Under the pieces are notes generated by a model, which was not told the DNA's origin, did not search any database, and saw only the letters and a program-made list of their open reading frames with translations. A program made the translations under genes and the position numbers. This document shows, piece after piece, positions 42,936-52,351 of a DNA stretch of 64,000 nucleotides. This DNA comes from Microcaldota archaeon (GTDB lineage: Archaea; Micrarchaeota; Micrarchaeia; Norongarragalinales; SBBD01). The DNA is taken from positions 177,421 to 241,420 of the forward strand of contig JAHJQN010000008.1 of assembly GCA_018819225.1 (NCBI GenBank), written 5' to 3'. The stretch's first letter is position 1; each line of letters begins with the position of its first letter.

Positions 42936-44351
42936 TCAAGCCCCGCGTCTTTTTCTCCTTTCCATCAGCCGCTTCCTCGAATCCAGTCGTTCTTCCTCCC
43001 GATCGAAATGTCTTGACTGGACGATGCGGGTCCGCTCCATGGGATCCAATGCGCCTAATTTATAGCGATAAGCGAGATTGAATGGAAGCCGTCTCGCAGG
43101 GCGTTTGCCCCTCAACGAAACCGAGATCCGCGAAATACCTTCGAGGAACTCGCGCGCACGCTGCCTAGCCTCCGGGGATTCGGGATGCAGCACCTTCAGC
43201 GTGCGTCCTTTCATGAACCAACCCCTGCGCTCCCATTCCGAAAAACGAAGCGGGGCTTGGGACGGCGACACGTACGTCAGCCAATCCTGCCGGGACGGAT
43301 CCTCACCCTTTACCGCAAGCTCGAAACGTCGCCTAATTTCTTCGGAAATCCGGCCCGTTTTTCCGTCTCCGATGCGGATTTTAAATAACCCATTCTTGGG
43401 CATGCGTCTTCCGACTCGTCCGGCAATCCGCTCTTGTTCCCTCCGGGAAATCAAAAAGGGATCCCCGCGACGCGCTTCGTCCTTCACGAAGATGCGGCCG
43501 CCTTTCATACGAAGATGCAACTCGTGAATTGGAGTCACTTCCGCGGCAGTTCCCGTGTAAAAAAGTTCGTCGGCGGCAGCCACCTCCTCCAACGAAAGCT
43601 CCTTCTGATTCACTTTCAAACCGCTTTTCCTCGCGATGTCCAAGATGGCCTCGCGCGTGATTCCCGGAAGCACCTCGCCTTCGCGAACCGGAGGAGTGAA
43701 TAGGACGCCGTTCTTGACCACGAACATGTTTTCCCCACTTCCTTCCGCGGCCTTTCCCTTTGAATTCAACAACAACGCCTCGACGCTTCCGTGGGAAGTC
43801 GCTTGAAAGTGCGCGACCGTACCCGCATGGTACGCTCCGGAAATCTTCTGCCCGGGATACGCGGTCTTACGGGGTTCCGAGGTAACAAACGCCGTAATCT
43901 TCTTCGCCTCCAGGTATTTCCCCCAAGGCATAGTCTGCACGTGAAAATTAATGGAGCTACCTTGGGCTCCGACACCCAACGGTCCCGCTCCCCAGAACAC
44001 CAACGGTCGGATATACCCCTGCTTCAAGCCGCTCCTCCGAACGGCTTCCACGATGGATTGGCGAAGCATGCGAGGCGAATAAGGAAACCGCATGCCTTCC
44101 GGCAACAGGCGACTAAAACTCCGTTCCAAACGAGCGACATGCTCATCAAGCCTAAAGATGGCGGACCCGTTTCGCGTGTTATAGAACCGGATTCCTTCGA
44201 ACGCACCCGTACCGTAATGAAGCGCATGGATGTTAATCGGAATCCTTGGGACGTCCGGTGGATACAAACCTATTTCGATCGTTCCTTTCTTGAGCCATGG
44301 GTTGTGCGTCGCAAAGATTTCCACGTTCCCTTTTTTTGCTGTGAGAGCCAA
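42936..44351 (-). CDS. branched-chain aminotransferase-like PLP enzyme with insertion and C-terminal extension
   Basis: 471 residues from TTG at 44351, with GCAGGTGG upstream. Fold-type IV PLP motifs: HALHYGTGAFEGIRFYN, catalytic Lys in GQKISGAY (K169), AEGSGENMFVV and GTAAEVTPI. IlvE is about 300 residues; here ~45 residues are inserted at about 280-328 before the family end EDPSRQDWLTYV, and 110 Arg-rich residues follow. Likely an IlvE- or PabC-like aminotransferase/lyase, but the changes around the C-terminal edge make the substrate uncertain. Confidence 0.8.
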   Translation of the reverse strand: MALTAKKGNVEIFATHNPWLKKGTIEIGLYPPDVPRIPINIHALHYGTGAFEGIRFYNTRNGSAIFRLDEHVARLERSFSRLLPEGMRFPYSPRMLRQSIVEAVRRSGLKQGYIRPLVFWGAGPLGVGAQGSSINFHVQTMPWGKYLEAKKITAFVTSEPRKTAYPGQKISGAYHAGTVAHFQATSHGSVEALLLNSKGKAAEGSGENMFVVKNGVLFTPPVREGEVLPGITREAILDIARKSGLKVNQKELSLEEVAAADELFYTGTAAEVTPIHELHLRMKGGRIFVKDEARRGDPFLISRREQERIAGRVGRRMPKNGLFKIRIGDGKTGRISEEIRRRFELAVKGEDPSRQDWLTYVSPSQAPLRFSEWERRGWFMKGRTLKVLHPESPEARQRAREFLEGISRISVSLRGKRPARRLPFNLAYRYKLGALDPMERTRIVQSRHFDREEERLDSRKRLMERRKRRGA

Positions 44352-44421
44352 CCGGACCACCTGCACAAAAAAAAGCAGGTACAACTATATTAATGAAGTA
44401 TCCTAACCAAGAAAATTCGAA

Positions 44422-44559
44422 TCACACCCTACGCTCCGCTCCTTTTCTCCAATGCGGCAATTTCCAATTACCGATCAGCCACGCGATGACGACGACAAGC
44501 AATGCAAAGTATACAATCGTCTGACCATCAAAACCGAATAAAGCGGCGAATGGAAGCAT
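44422..44559 (-). CDS. 45-residue single-helix membrane protein
   Basis: Reads MLPFAALFGFDGQ, a hydrophobic helix (about 15-30) and a basic tail ending GAERRV. TTATAAAT (44585-44592) is 26-33 bp upstream, a proper TATA position. It lies just after the sixth swivel gene. No homologue recognised; could be a real small membrane protein. Confidence 0.5.
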   Translation of the reverse strand: MLPFAALFGFDGQTIVYFALLVVVIAWLIGNWKLPHWRKGAERRV

Positions 44560-44584
44560 GCATTTCAGAACGGGCAGGCGCTAT

Positions 44585-46111
44585 TTATAATTTCCGCACG
44601 ATGCCGTTCGTCGCATTCACTTCCACTTCATCCCCGTCCTTGAACGCCTTCGTCGCCTTCTTCGTTCCCACAATGCACGGAATCCCCATTTCCCGCGAAA
44701 CAATCGCCGCATGGCACGTCAAACCTCCTTCATCCGTGACAATGGCAGCGGCTTTCTTCATGGCAGGCACCAAATTCGGATTCGTGGCAACGGAAACGAG
44801 AATGTCCCCTTCATTCATCTTACCCATTTCATCCGCATGCACAATGATTTTCACGGTTCCCCGCGCTACTCCGGCGCACGCCGGCGTGCCTTTCAACTCC
44901 CGGACATCCACCTGCGCTTCTTCGGCAACAATCAAGGACCGGTATTTTTCAACATGGTTGCCAGTAAATATTGTCATACGTCCGTTATCCGCATAGAAAA
45001 CGCTTTTCTGAAGGCGCGTCTCCAATTCGGTTTCATCGGCTCGTTGATTTTTCTTCAGCAAGGCCTCCGCCTCATCCATCGTGAGATAGCGCACGTGCTT
45101 CAAGGAAACACCTAAACGTTTGCCTATTTCCGTCAAGAACCCCCGAACATTTCGAGAGGAACGGAAAATCACGTCCTTCCGCAACCCCTTGAGGTGCACG
45201 CACGCCCGAGCCACTTGAATCCATAACCGTTCCTCTCCTGAAAATTCCATCCGGTTTTCCATATCCCGTTGTTTCACGGCTAACTCCTTTTGCTTTTCCC
45301 GCATTTGCCTTAATTGCTCTTCCGCATTCGCGTTTTGATGAAGCTCCGCCTTCAGCAACCGAATGAAATACGCCCGATCCAGTATTTCCGGCCCGTCGTA
45401 ATGGTATTGCATCCAATCGAATTGCCGAACATGCGAGTCTAATGGCTTGTCCAAAACGGGAAACCGGTGCACGCCCGTTAAAATGGAGTTTTCATCCGTT
45501 TCGAAAAGAACCAAGAGACTCTTATCGGACTGAACGGCCTTGAGCATCTCAAGAAAGTGCTCGTCCTGCTTGATGAATAACGACCGCTCGGCCGGAGTGG
45601 TTAAGATGCTGAATAACTCCGCCGTGGATTCGGATACGTTGTTTTCCACGCGCTTCGCTTCGATGAAATCCATAATTTTATGCGAAAGGGCGTAATGCTC
45701 GAAATCCAGGACGTTGATGACGTGCCCCCACACGCACATGCGAATCCATTCATTCGACAGGGATCGGTACTCCTTCGCCAAATCCTCGTTGGAATAAACG
45801 GAAATATCTGCATCCCGCAAGCGAAACGCATGCAGTTCCAACGCATTGCAGGAAGCGCGTTGTTCTCGGTCCACGCGTTCGAAAAAGCCGGGTTCCTGCA
45901 GGCGTTTCATCGCGCGAACCCCTTGATCTTCCCACGTGTTTAAACCGGTCAAGTAATCCCACTTGCCGTTCTGCCATATGAAGAATCCCGCTTCATCGTT
46001 GGCTCCGAGAATGGGTTTCATGTGTCCGGTGGCCGCTTGCATATACGTGATACAGTGCGGCATCGGGCTCCCGAAATCCGTTGCGATACTCTTGTATTTC
46101 GACATGGACAT
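44585..46111 (-). CDS. phosphohistidine swivel-domain protein, paralogue F (separate from operon)
   Basis: 508 residues. The last ~85 residues are the PEP-synthase/PPDK mobile domain: GDILVSVATNPNLVPAMKK and DEGGLTCHAAIVSREMGIPC, with phospho-acceptor His467. The preceding ~420 residues are helical, with the family's middle motif HVRQFDWMQYHY. There is no ATP-grasp and no PEP-binding barrel. Its own 105-bp upstream gap contains CTTTATAGTT (46163-46172) as promoter candidate. Related to the five operon paralogues, it may be an independently expressed member. Confidence 0.85.
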   Translation of the reverse strand: MSMSKYKSIATDFGSPMPHCITYMQAATGHMKPILGANDEAGFFIWQNGKWDYLTGLNTWEDQGVRAMKRLQEPGFFERVDREQRASCNALELHAFRLRDADISVYSNEDLAKEYRSLSNEWIRMCVWGHVINVLDFEHYALSHKIMDFIEAKRVENNVSESTAELFSILTTPAERSLFIKQDEHFLEMLKAVQSDKSLLVLFETDENSILTGVHRFPVLDKPLDSHVRQFDWMQYHYDGPEILDRAYFIRLLKAELHQNANAEEQLRQMREKQKELAVKQRDMENRMEFSGEERLWIQVARACVHLKGLRKDVIFRSSRNVRGFLTEIGKRLGVSLKHVRYLTMDEAEALLKKNQRADETELETRLQKSVFYADNGRMTIFTGNHVEKYRSLIVAEEAQVDVRELKGTPACAGVARGTVKIIVHADEMGKMNEGDILVSVATNPNLVPAMKKAAAIVTDEGGLTCHAAIVSREMGIPCIVGTKKATKAFKDGDEVEVNATNGIVRKL

Positions 46112-46216
46112 CCATCACTAAATATTTCTCAAAAGAATTAGTGAAATCAAATGCAGCGATAACTATAAAGTGATTGTGCCGCCATATGCCTGGTCAGGAC
46201 AAAGGGCATGGAGGTA

Positions 46217-46885
46217 TCAGAACGCAATCAAGCCCAAATCCCCTTGCTTCGCCAGCTCGCAAAGGAGTTTGTTCTCCGCTTTCCGTAAGTGCTCGCGGTA
46301 CGTGTTGCGCGGAACCTTGATTTTTTCCGCAATGTCCTCGAGACTCATCTGCCGAGGCAATTCATAGTACCCATACCGATACGCATGCAGAAACGCCCAA
46401 CGCTGCTTCTCAGTTAACTTGGTAAACACGTTGGGAACGAACAAATTAAGGGGCTCTTCCTTCAAGCTGATGAGATCAATGGTAGCCGCTTGTTTTTGGC
46501 GCTTGACGGCTTTATACAAATCCAGCAACCGCTTCTTCTCCCAACTGGCTACCGTCCAATGCTCAAAGCCTCCGGTAATCACTTGCGGTTTAATGAAGAA
46601 AATCGACTTGTCCACAACCGTCGTATGAAACTGTTTGTTTCCCGGAAGGCGATAGAAGACTTGATTGCCTTCCACGCGATTGATGGTAATGCGTTTTTCT
46701 TGCGTTAACGCGCGAATATACCCGTCACGGTCTTTTCCTTCCACGATAACGACTTTGTTGACCCACAACTTACCCCGATCGACAAACGCGTTAAGATAGT
46801 ACGTTGCCGCCCGGACGTTGAAGCGCTTGCTGAGGTTAATGGCCACTGATTCTTCATGCCAGACCTTAAACTCCGCTATCCACAT
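46217..46885 (-). CDS. bat-type HTH transcriptional regulator B
   Basis: 222 residues. N-terminal ~150-residue sensing-type domain (MWIAEFKVWHEESVAINL) and C-terminal bacterio-opsin-activator HTH (HTH_10): LTEKQRWAFLHAYRYGYYELPRQMSLEDIAEKI followed by the recognition part YREHLRKAENKL. Clearly paralogous to the regulator at 55377-56039. It begins 18 bp after the HAD-like gene and ends the swivel operon. Confidence 0.85.
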   Translation of the reverse strand: MWIAEFKVWHEESVAINLSKRFNVRAATYYLNAFVDRGKLWVNKVVIVEGKDRDGYIRALTQEKRITINRVEGNQVFYRLPGNKQFHTTVVDKSIFFIKPQVITGGFEHWTVASWEKKRLLDLYKAVKRQKQAATIDLISLKEEPLNLFVPNVFTKLTEKQRWAFLHAYRYGYYELPRQMSLEDIAEKIKVPRNTYREHLRKAENKLLCELAKQGDLGLIAF

Positions 46886-46903
46886 ACGAAAAAGACTCCT
46901 GGC

Positions 46904-47764
46904 TCAATCCAGCGAATCCGTAATAGTGAATATCTCCTTAAAAGGCTTGTTCAAACGGTACGCGGATTGCATGGAAGCGTATTCCTTCTCGAAGCCCGCC
47001 AGCCACGTCTGTCCCTCATACGTATCGCGTTCCCTTTTCCTGTCCACCCACACCACTTCAAACGGCACATCCGATAATTCAAGGGCATGCGACAAGGCGA
47101 TGCCCGCTGCCAGAAGCCCCTCCAGATTTCCGGGCTCGTCTTCATACGCACGCACCACCCACTTCCTTTCCTTCAATAAATCCAGGAGAAACAAGTAGTA
47201 ACACTGAGCGGTTTTTTCTCCGCCATACGGAATCGCGGAATACGTCTTGTCAATCACGCGATCCAGTTTCGAGGTCGCCATGACCACATTCAATAATCGC
47301 AAGAGTCCCCGCGACAGCGTAATGACTTCCAAACCCATTTTCTTGTCTCGCGCAATCGCTCCATCGGGTTTCCATACCTCCGGAAACACCGTTACGCCGG
47401 CCTCGCCTCTTCGAACCCACAATTCCAACAAATCATAATACACTTCCCGCGCTTTAGTGCCGCGAGGCGGTTCCTTCGCCAGTTCCCAGACGCTGTCCGC
47501 CACCTTTTTTCCAAGCAGTCCCCCCTTCAATTCCGCCTCATTTTTTTCGAACACCTTTTTCACGGTCTCGTCGGATAACGCTTCCACCCAAGCCAACTGG
47601 TGCTTTAACATTTCCCCATAACGCGCCATGCCAGGACCCTTCAAATCCGAAGCCAACGTTCCATTCAAGTCATACAACGCGACGCGCTTCAATTGATCCA
47701 TTGGAATAGGAGACGGTCGATCCAACGTTAAAAGTCCGGGAACATTTTGACTCAACATCCTCAT
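46904..47764 (-). CDS. HAD-superfamily-like protein with Asn in motif I
   Basis: 286 residues. HAD motifs: VALYDLNGTL (D32, but N34 where phosphatases have the second Asp), VITLSRG (motif II), and YEDEPGNLEG (motif IV acidic pair). A helical cap of ~100 residues lies between. The second Asp is the general acid/base in HAD phosphatases, so activity may be altered. ATGA overlap with the upstream swivel gene ties it to the operon. Confidence 0.65.
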   Translation of the reverse strand: MRMLSQNVPGLLTLDRPSPIPMDQLKRVALYDLNGTLASDLKGPGMARYGEMLKHQLAWVEALSDETVKKVFEKNEAELKGGLLGKKVADSVWELAKEPPRGTKAREVYYDLLELWVRRGEAGVTVFPEVWKPDGAIARDKKMGLEVITLSRGLLRLLNVVMATSKLDRVIDKTYSAIPYGGEKTAQCYYLFLLDLLKERKWVVRAYEDEPGNLEGLLAAGIALSHALELSDVPFEVVWVDRKRERDTYEGQTWLAGFEKEYASMQSAYRLNKPFKEIFTITDSLD

Positions 47765-49293
47765 CCCTCTAGTTTATTGATGACTCCGTGATTCGCCTTG
47801 ACTTCCAGCAAATCCCCGTCCTTGAATACGCGCGTCGCCACCTTCGTCGCAATCACGCACGGCACGCCCAGTTCACGAGAAACAATGGCGGCATGAGACG
47901 TAATACCCCCTTCATCGGTCACGATGGCGGCCGCACGTTTCATCGCAGGAACCATTTCCGGACGCGTCGACCGCGCGACCATCACATCCCCTGTTTTCAC
48001 TTTTTTTAATTCATCAGAAGACAATACGATTTTTGCTCTTCCCACCGCATAGCCCACGGAAGCACAGGTTCCCATGACATTCGTCATCGTGGCATCCCAT
48101 TCCTGTCGACGCTCGCCCAGTAACTCTTTTTCTTTTCGAACCGCCTCGTTTCCTCCGTAAATAGTCCAGTCATTAAAACCGTAAACAAGGAGATAACGTT
48201 TCATGCGTTGCTCTAAAACCGTTTTAAAACGCGGCTGGTGCAGTTGCCTTTCCGTTAATTCTCGCGGTAAAGCGAACAATAACATCGAATGGGCATACCC
48301 GAACCGTTTCGCAATCTCTTGCACTAAGCGATTCGATTCATAAACGGCCATCAGCATGCCGGTTTTTCGCACATCCTGATAGAACGCAATCTTTCCCACT
48401 AAATCCAACAATGCTTGGAGGCTCTTTGAAATAGTTAGTTCGTTCAACGCTTTTTCACGCACGATCACTCGCTGACGATCGTTTTGCATTAACTTCATTA
48501 ATTGGCGTTCTGCATCAACTCCAACAGACAATTTCTCTTTTAATTGAGACACAAAAAATGCTTCATCTAAATAAGGTGTTTTCGCGTAGCTGTTATTTAT
48601 CCAATAATACGTTCGAACGTGTTTTTGCAGAGCGGTCCAAATAGAAGGAATGGCATTCAATGCGTGCACCACTTGTTTTTCCGAATGCTTTTCAAACAGT
48701 GATTTCACTCGCGCATCCGATTGAATGCGCTTCAATATCTCGAGAAGCGATTTTTCTTCCACGATATGAAACGGTTCCCCCGCGATGGGCGTCATCTCCA
48801 CAAAATACTGCGAATACGATTTTTCCTTCCCTTTCTCCTTCAAAATCCGCATCAGCTGATCGCGTACCTCATGCTCTAAGTAGAAATAAGCGGGTTCAAT
48901 GCAATAACTCGGCACGTAACAATCCGTGTACGCGTCATTCAATTGCTTTTCCCAACGCAACAACTCATGGTCCGACAAAACAGAAAGATTCAGTTGCTGA
49001 ATAGAATGAATCACGCGTTTTAATTTATCCAATTCCGTGATAAAATCGGAAAACGATTTCTCGTAAAGACCTTTTTCGTTCAGTATGCGTTTGACGACGT
49101 GCTCGCCGGTTTTCAACGTCTCGTCTCGGCGGATATAATAACGCATTTGAGTGCGATGGGCCGGAGCGATTTGAAACGATACACACGCTCCCCAGTATTC
49201 CTTCATGCGCTTGCCCATGGGCTCGAGCGGCGGGGAGACCAGCGCGGGAACGCCTTCGGCGAAATACTCATAGTATTTCGGCTTATCGGCCAT
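47761..49293 (-). CDS. phosphohistidine swivel-domain protein, paralogue E
   Basis: 510 residues from ATG 49293 (a GTG one codon earlier overlaps the previous stop). C-terminal swivel: GDVMVARSTRPEMVPAMKR and DEGGITSHAAIVSRELGVPC with His467. Middle motif HVRTYYWINNSY followed by YLDEAFF; pre-swivel helices DVRKTGMLMAVYESNRLVQEIAKRF. No ATP-grasp. Fifth gene of the operon, coupled on both sides by overlaps. Confidence 0.88.
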   Translation of the reverse strand: MADKPKYYEYFAEGVPALVSPPLEPMGKRMKEYWGACVSFQIAPAHRTQMRYYIRRDETLKTGEHVVKRILNEKGLYEKSFSDFITELDKLKRVIHSIQQLNLSVLSDHELLRWEKQLNDAYTDCYVPSYCIEPAYFYLEHEVRDQLMRILKEKGKEKSYSQYFVEMTPIAGEPFHIVEEKSLLEILKRIQSDARVKSLFEKHSEKQVVHALNAIPSIWTALQKHVRTYYWINNSYAKTPYLDEAFFVSQLKEKLSVGVDAERQLMKLMQNDRQRVIVREKALNELTISKSLQALLDLVGKIAFYQDVRKTGMLMAVYESNRLVQEIAKRFGYAHSMLLFALPRELTERQLHQPRFKTVLEQRMKRYLLVYGFNDWTIYGGNEAVRKEKELLGERRQEWDATMTNVMGTCASVGYAVGRAKIVLSSDELKKVKTGDVMVARSTRPEMVPAMKRAAAIVTDEGGITSHAAIVSRELGVPCVIATKVATRVFKDGDLLEVKANHGVINKLEG

Positions 49294-50822
49294 CACGTTT
49301 TCACCTTCCGGATGATGCCGTGGTTCGCATTGACTTCCACGAAATCACCGTCCTTGAAGACTTGAGTCGCAATTTTCGTGCCGATGACGCACGGAATACC
49401 TAATTCACGGCTGATGATGGCTGCATGAGACGTTATTCCGCCTTCATCCGTTACAATCGCTGCTGCTTTCTTCATCGCGGGAACGAGCTCGGGTCGCGTC
49501 ATACTGCTTACAAGAATATTGCCCTTCTCCATTTTGAACAGGTCTTTCGAAGCCAGAACGATCTTTACTATTCCTTCCGTGCGTCCAACGGAAGCGCAGG
49601 TTCCACGCACGTCATTAACATCATTGCGCAGTTTTCTCCGCACCTTCCGATACAATTCCCTTGCTTCCGATCCGGCGGCCACATCCACTTTTTCAGGAGT
49701 ATAAATGACAAGGGAAACTCGGGATCGCTCGGATACCTTTCCACTGTTTAGCTTGTGTTTGAGTGCGTCGGAAAATTCAGAACTAAGCATCCCATACCAT
49801 TCGTTCTTCTCAAGACCATTACGCCGACACAATTCATCAAAAAAAAGCATGGCATAATAACATCCGATCATCGAATTTTTCTTTCGTATATCTTGCCACA
49901 ATGCAAATGTCTCAATCAAACGAATGATGATCATAAAGTCTTTATCAACGCCAAATTCTCGGCAGACGCGCTCTTTTTCCTTTCGCGCATGATGGGCGAT
50001 TTGTTTCATTCGAGTGATTTCAGCATCCGCATCCGTCTTTTCAATGAGCGAATCCGCCAACCGTCCCGCAAAATAACTCTCGTCAAGATATCTTGTATGA
50101 AGATAGCTGTTATGAAACCAAAAATATTTTTTCGAATGACGATTGAGTCTACGGAAAAACGAAGGGTGCGATCGCAACGCATGCATGCGCTGGTTATCGG
50201 GAAGCCGAATGGCCGATGCAAGAGCAGGATTCTCATGAACTTGTTTTACCAATTCTAAAAGATCCACCGCTTCTTCAATTACAAAAGAAGGTGAAACAGG
50301 AGCCGTTAAAATGGCGAGATAGCGTGTAAACGCATTTTCTTCGGAGCGTTTTCTTAAAATGGGTTTAAGACGTTCAGTCACCAGATCCTCCGAACGCATA
50401 CTAAAGGCATCTGCGAGAAGGGGCAAACCCCACTGCTGAAGGAATGCTTTAGAAAAAAGTTCGTACTCATGAGACAATTCCGCATCTGACAGTTGAGTCA
50501 AATCGATTTCATCTAATGATCGACAATGAGACTGAAAATTGGCTTCATGTTTTCGCCATTGAGAAATGACGCCGTTAAGGTATCCCGGTTGGATCATCTC
50601 TTTCGATACGATATCATGAGCGATGCGCTTGAGATCGTCCGCCCAATACATACAATAAGCAAAGTTGTTTTCAATATAACATAGAATGACGTCATATGCG
50701 GTTCCGTGAATGGCCCGAAGAGTTTGAGTGGACGCAATTCCAGGAAACGACAATAAAAATTGGGTACCCTCCGTTCCTTGCACCATCCAGTCCTTTTGTA
50801 TCAAGTCTTGAAAACGATTCAT
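49293..50822 (-). CDS. phosphohistidine swivel-domain protein, paralogue D
   Basis: 509 residues from ATG at 50822, directly overlapping the upstream stop (TGATG). The open frame extends 102 codons further, but that part lies inside the preceding gene and is Cys/Arg-rich nonsense. Swivel: NILVSSMTRPELVPAMKK and DEGGITSHAAIISRELGIPC, His466. Middle motif HSKKYFWFHNSY then YLDESYF. Same architecture as its neighbours. Confidence 0.88.
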   Translation of the reverse strand: MNRFQDLIQKDWMVQGTEGTQFLLSFPGIASTQTLRAIHGTAYDVILCYIENNFAYCMYWADDLKRIAHDIVSKEMIQPGYLNGVISQWRKHEANFQSHCRSLDEIDLTQLSDAELSHEYELFSKAFLQQWGLPLLADAFSMRSEDLVTERLKPILRKRSEENAFTRYLAILTAPVSPSFVIEEAVDLLELVKQVHENPALASAIRLPDNQRMHALRSHPSFFRRLNRHSKKYFWFHNSYLHTRYLDESYFAGRLADSLIEKTDADAEITRMKQIAHHARKEKERVCREFGVDKDFMIIIRLIETFALWQDIRKKNSMIGCYYAMLFFDELCRRNGLEKNEWYGMLSSEFSDALKHKLNSGKVSERSRVSLVIYTPEKVDVAAGSEARELYRKVRRKLRNDVNDVRGTCASVGRTEGIVKIVLASKDLFKMEKGNILVSSMTRPELVPAMKKAAAIVTDEGGITSHAAIISRELGIPCVIGTKIATQVFKDGDFVEVNANHGIIRKVKT

Positions 50823-52351
50823 CAGCCCTTCACCTTGCGCACCACGCCCGCCGTCGCATCGACGTCGACACGATCCCCATCGTTCAGTATATCCGTTGCA
50901 TGCTTCGTTCCCACAACGCAAGGAATATCGAGCTCGCGGGAAACAATGGCGGCGTGACACGTGATCCCACCCGTATTCGTGATAATGGCCGCTGCTTTCT
51001 TCATCGCAGGAACCACATCCGGATTCGTGGCATTCGCCACCAGAATGTCGCCCACATTCATTTTGGAAAGATCGCGGGGGGATAAAATCAATTTCACGAC
51101 GCCTGTCGCACGACCCGGACACGCGCACGTGCCCTTCAATTCATTCGTTTCTTTTACGACCGGTTTCTCCGTAAACTGCTCAATGTATTGTCTCGCATCC
51201 GATCCCGATAGAACAACGGTGTCGTTGTTTTCACTGATCGCCGTGCATATTTTCATGCGTTCTTTGAGTTGTCCGCGATCAATGGATTCCTTTCGAAGCG
51301 CGTCCGACATTTCCTTCGGAAGCAGCATGCGCGTTTCTTCCACCGAAATCATCAACCGGCGAGCAATTTCCGCAACGAGCGGGCGCATCTCAAAATACGA
51401 GCGGAAAAACATGTCTTTTCGATTCGCTTTGAAAAATAATAGTTCCGCCGCCATATCAAACAGGCGCCGCTCCCCCGAAGATAATTGAAGTTCCTTTAAT
51501 GCCGCTGCACGCGTTTCTTCCGTGCTCACTTCCTTCTCCATAATCGCCGTCAAATCCGCCTTCACGTCTTTTTTCTTCGTCAACATACCCGCAACAACGG
51601 TTACAAAATACTCGAGGTTCCACGAATCGTTTTCGTACGTACACGGTAGCCAGGCAAACTGCTCCACATGATCCAAGAATGTTTTGTGAATCAAGGGGAA
51701 CGCCATCAATCCGTTTACGATTTCTGAGGGTTCCTTCGATGAAAATAATTGCAATGCATTCGAATTATCTTGAACATGGGAAGCCAATTCCAGCAACGCC
51801 ATGTCCTGCTGCTTTCCCAGCGTGCGTTTTCTGGGAGCCGTTAACGCAGCGAAATAAACAGGGGCATCATGCTCTTTCATCAAGGAAGCCAATTTGTCTT
51901 CGAGAATGCGGTTGAGCCGCAACGAAAAAGCGCCACTGGTATCCATCGCCGGAGCAATCCACGCCCAACCTCTCATGGCTTTGATGCGCTTTCCGTATTC
52001 CTCCAATAGGCTAACGAGCTCGCTATTGGTTTTTTCACTGAAATCCATTTCAAAAATTTCAGAGGTTAGAACAAGGAGAGATTCGCCTAGGCGATAGGTT
52101 TCGCGAATGGCTTGATCCACCAACTCAGGACTTTCGACTGCTTTTTTTGCCATCACGTCGCCCACGCGCTGAAAGTCTCCTTTCCGAACGTAATAGGACC
52201 AGAAATGGTTTTCAAAAACATGTAGCATGCCCTTGAACGAGATGCCCAACGCTTGATGCATGGGACTATTTTCCCCGCAACCGGATTCAAAGTAAACAAC
52301 GGGAAATAGGCTGGCGTCGTTTCGCGAGTCCTCTAGAATCCATTTCTCCAT
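50822..52351 (-). CDS. phosphohistidine swivel-domain protein, paralogue C
   Basis: 509 residues. Swivel: GDILVANATNPDVVPAMKK and NTGGITCHAAIVSRELDIPC, His466; here Asn-Thr replaces the usual Asp-Glu before GG. Middle motif HVEQFAWLPCTY; pre-swivel region NRKDMFFRSYFEMRPLVAEIARRL. No ATP-grasp domain. Starts right at the end of paralogue B (stop 52352), with GGGGT as ribosome site. Confidence 0.88.
   Translation of the reverse strand: MEKWILEDSRNDASLFPVVYFESGCGENSPMHQALGISFKGMLHVFENHFWSYYVRKGDFQRVGDVMAKKAVESPELVDQAIRETYRLGESLLVLTSEIFEMDFSEKTNSELVSLLEEYGKRIKAMRGWAWIAPAMDTSGAFSLRLNRILEDKLASLMKEHDAPVYFAALTAPRKRTLGKQQDMALLELASHVQDNSNALQLFSSKEPSEIVNGLMAFPLIHKTFLDHVEQFAWLPCTYENDSWNLEYFVTVVAGMLTKKKDVKADLTAIMEKEVSTEETRAAALKELQLSSGERRLFDMAAELLFFKANRKDMFFRSYFEMRPLVAEIARRLMISVEETRMLLPKEMSDALRKESIDRGQLKERMKICTAISENNDTVVLSGSDARQYIEQFTEKPVVKETNELKGTCACPGRATGVVKLILSPRDLSKMNVGDILVANATNPDVVPAMKKAAAIITNTGGITCHAAIVSRELDIPCVVGTKHATDILNDGDRVDVDATAGVVRKVKG

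Noticed and set aside
50823..51128. 102-codon N-terminal extension of swivel paralogue D
   Set aside because: It lies inside paralogue C in another frame, is Cys/Arg/Gly-rich without similarity to the family, and an ATG overlapping the previous stop gives the length of the paralogues.
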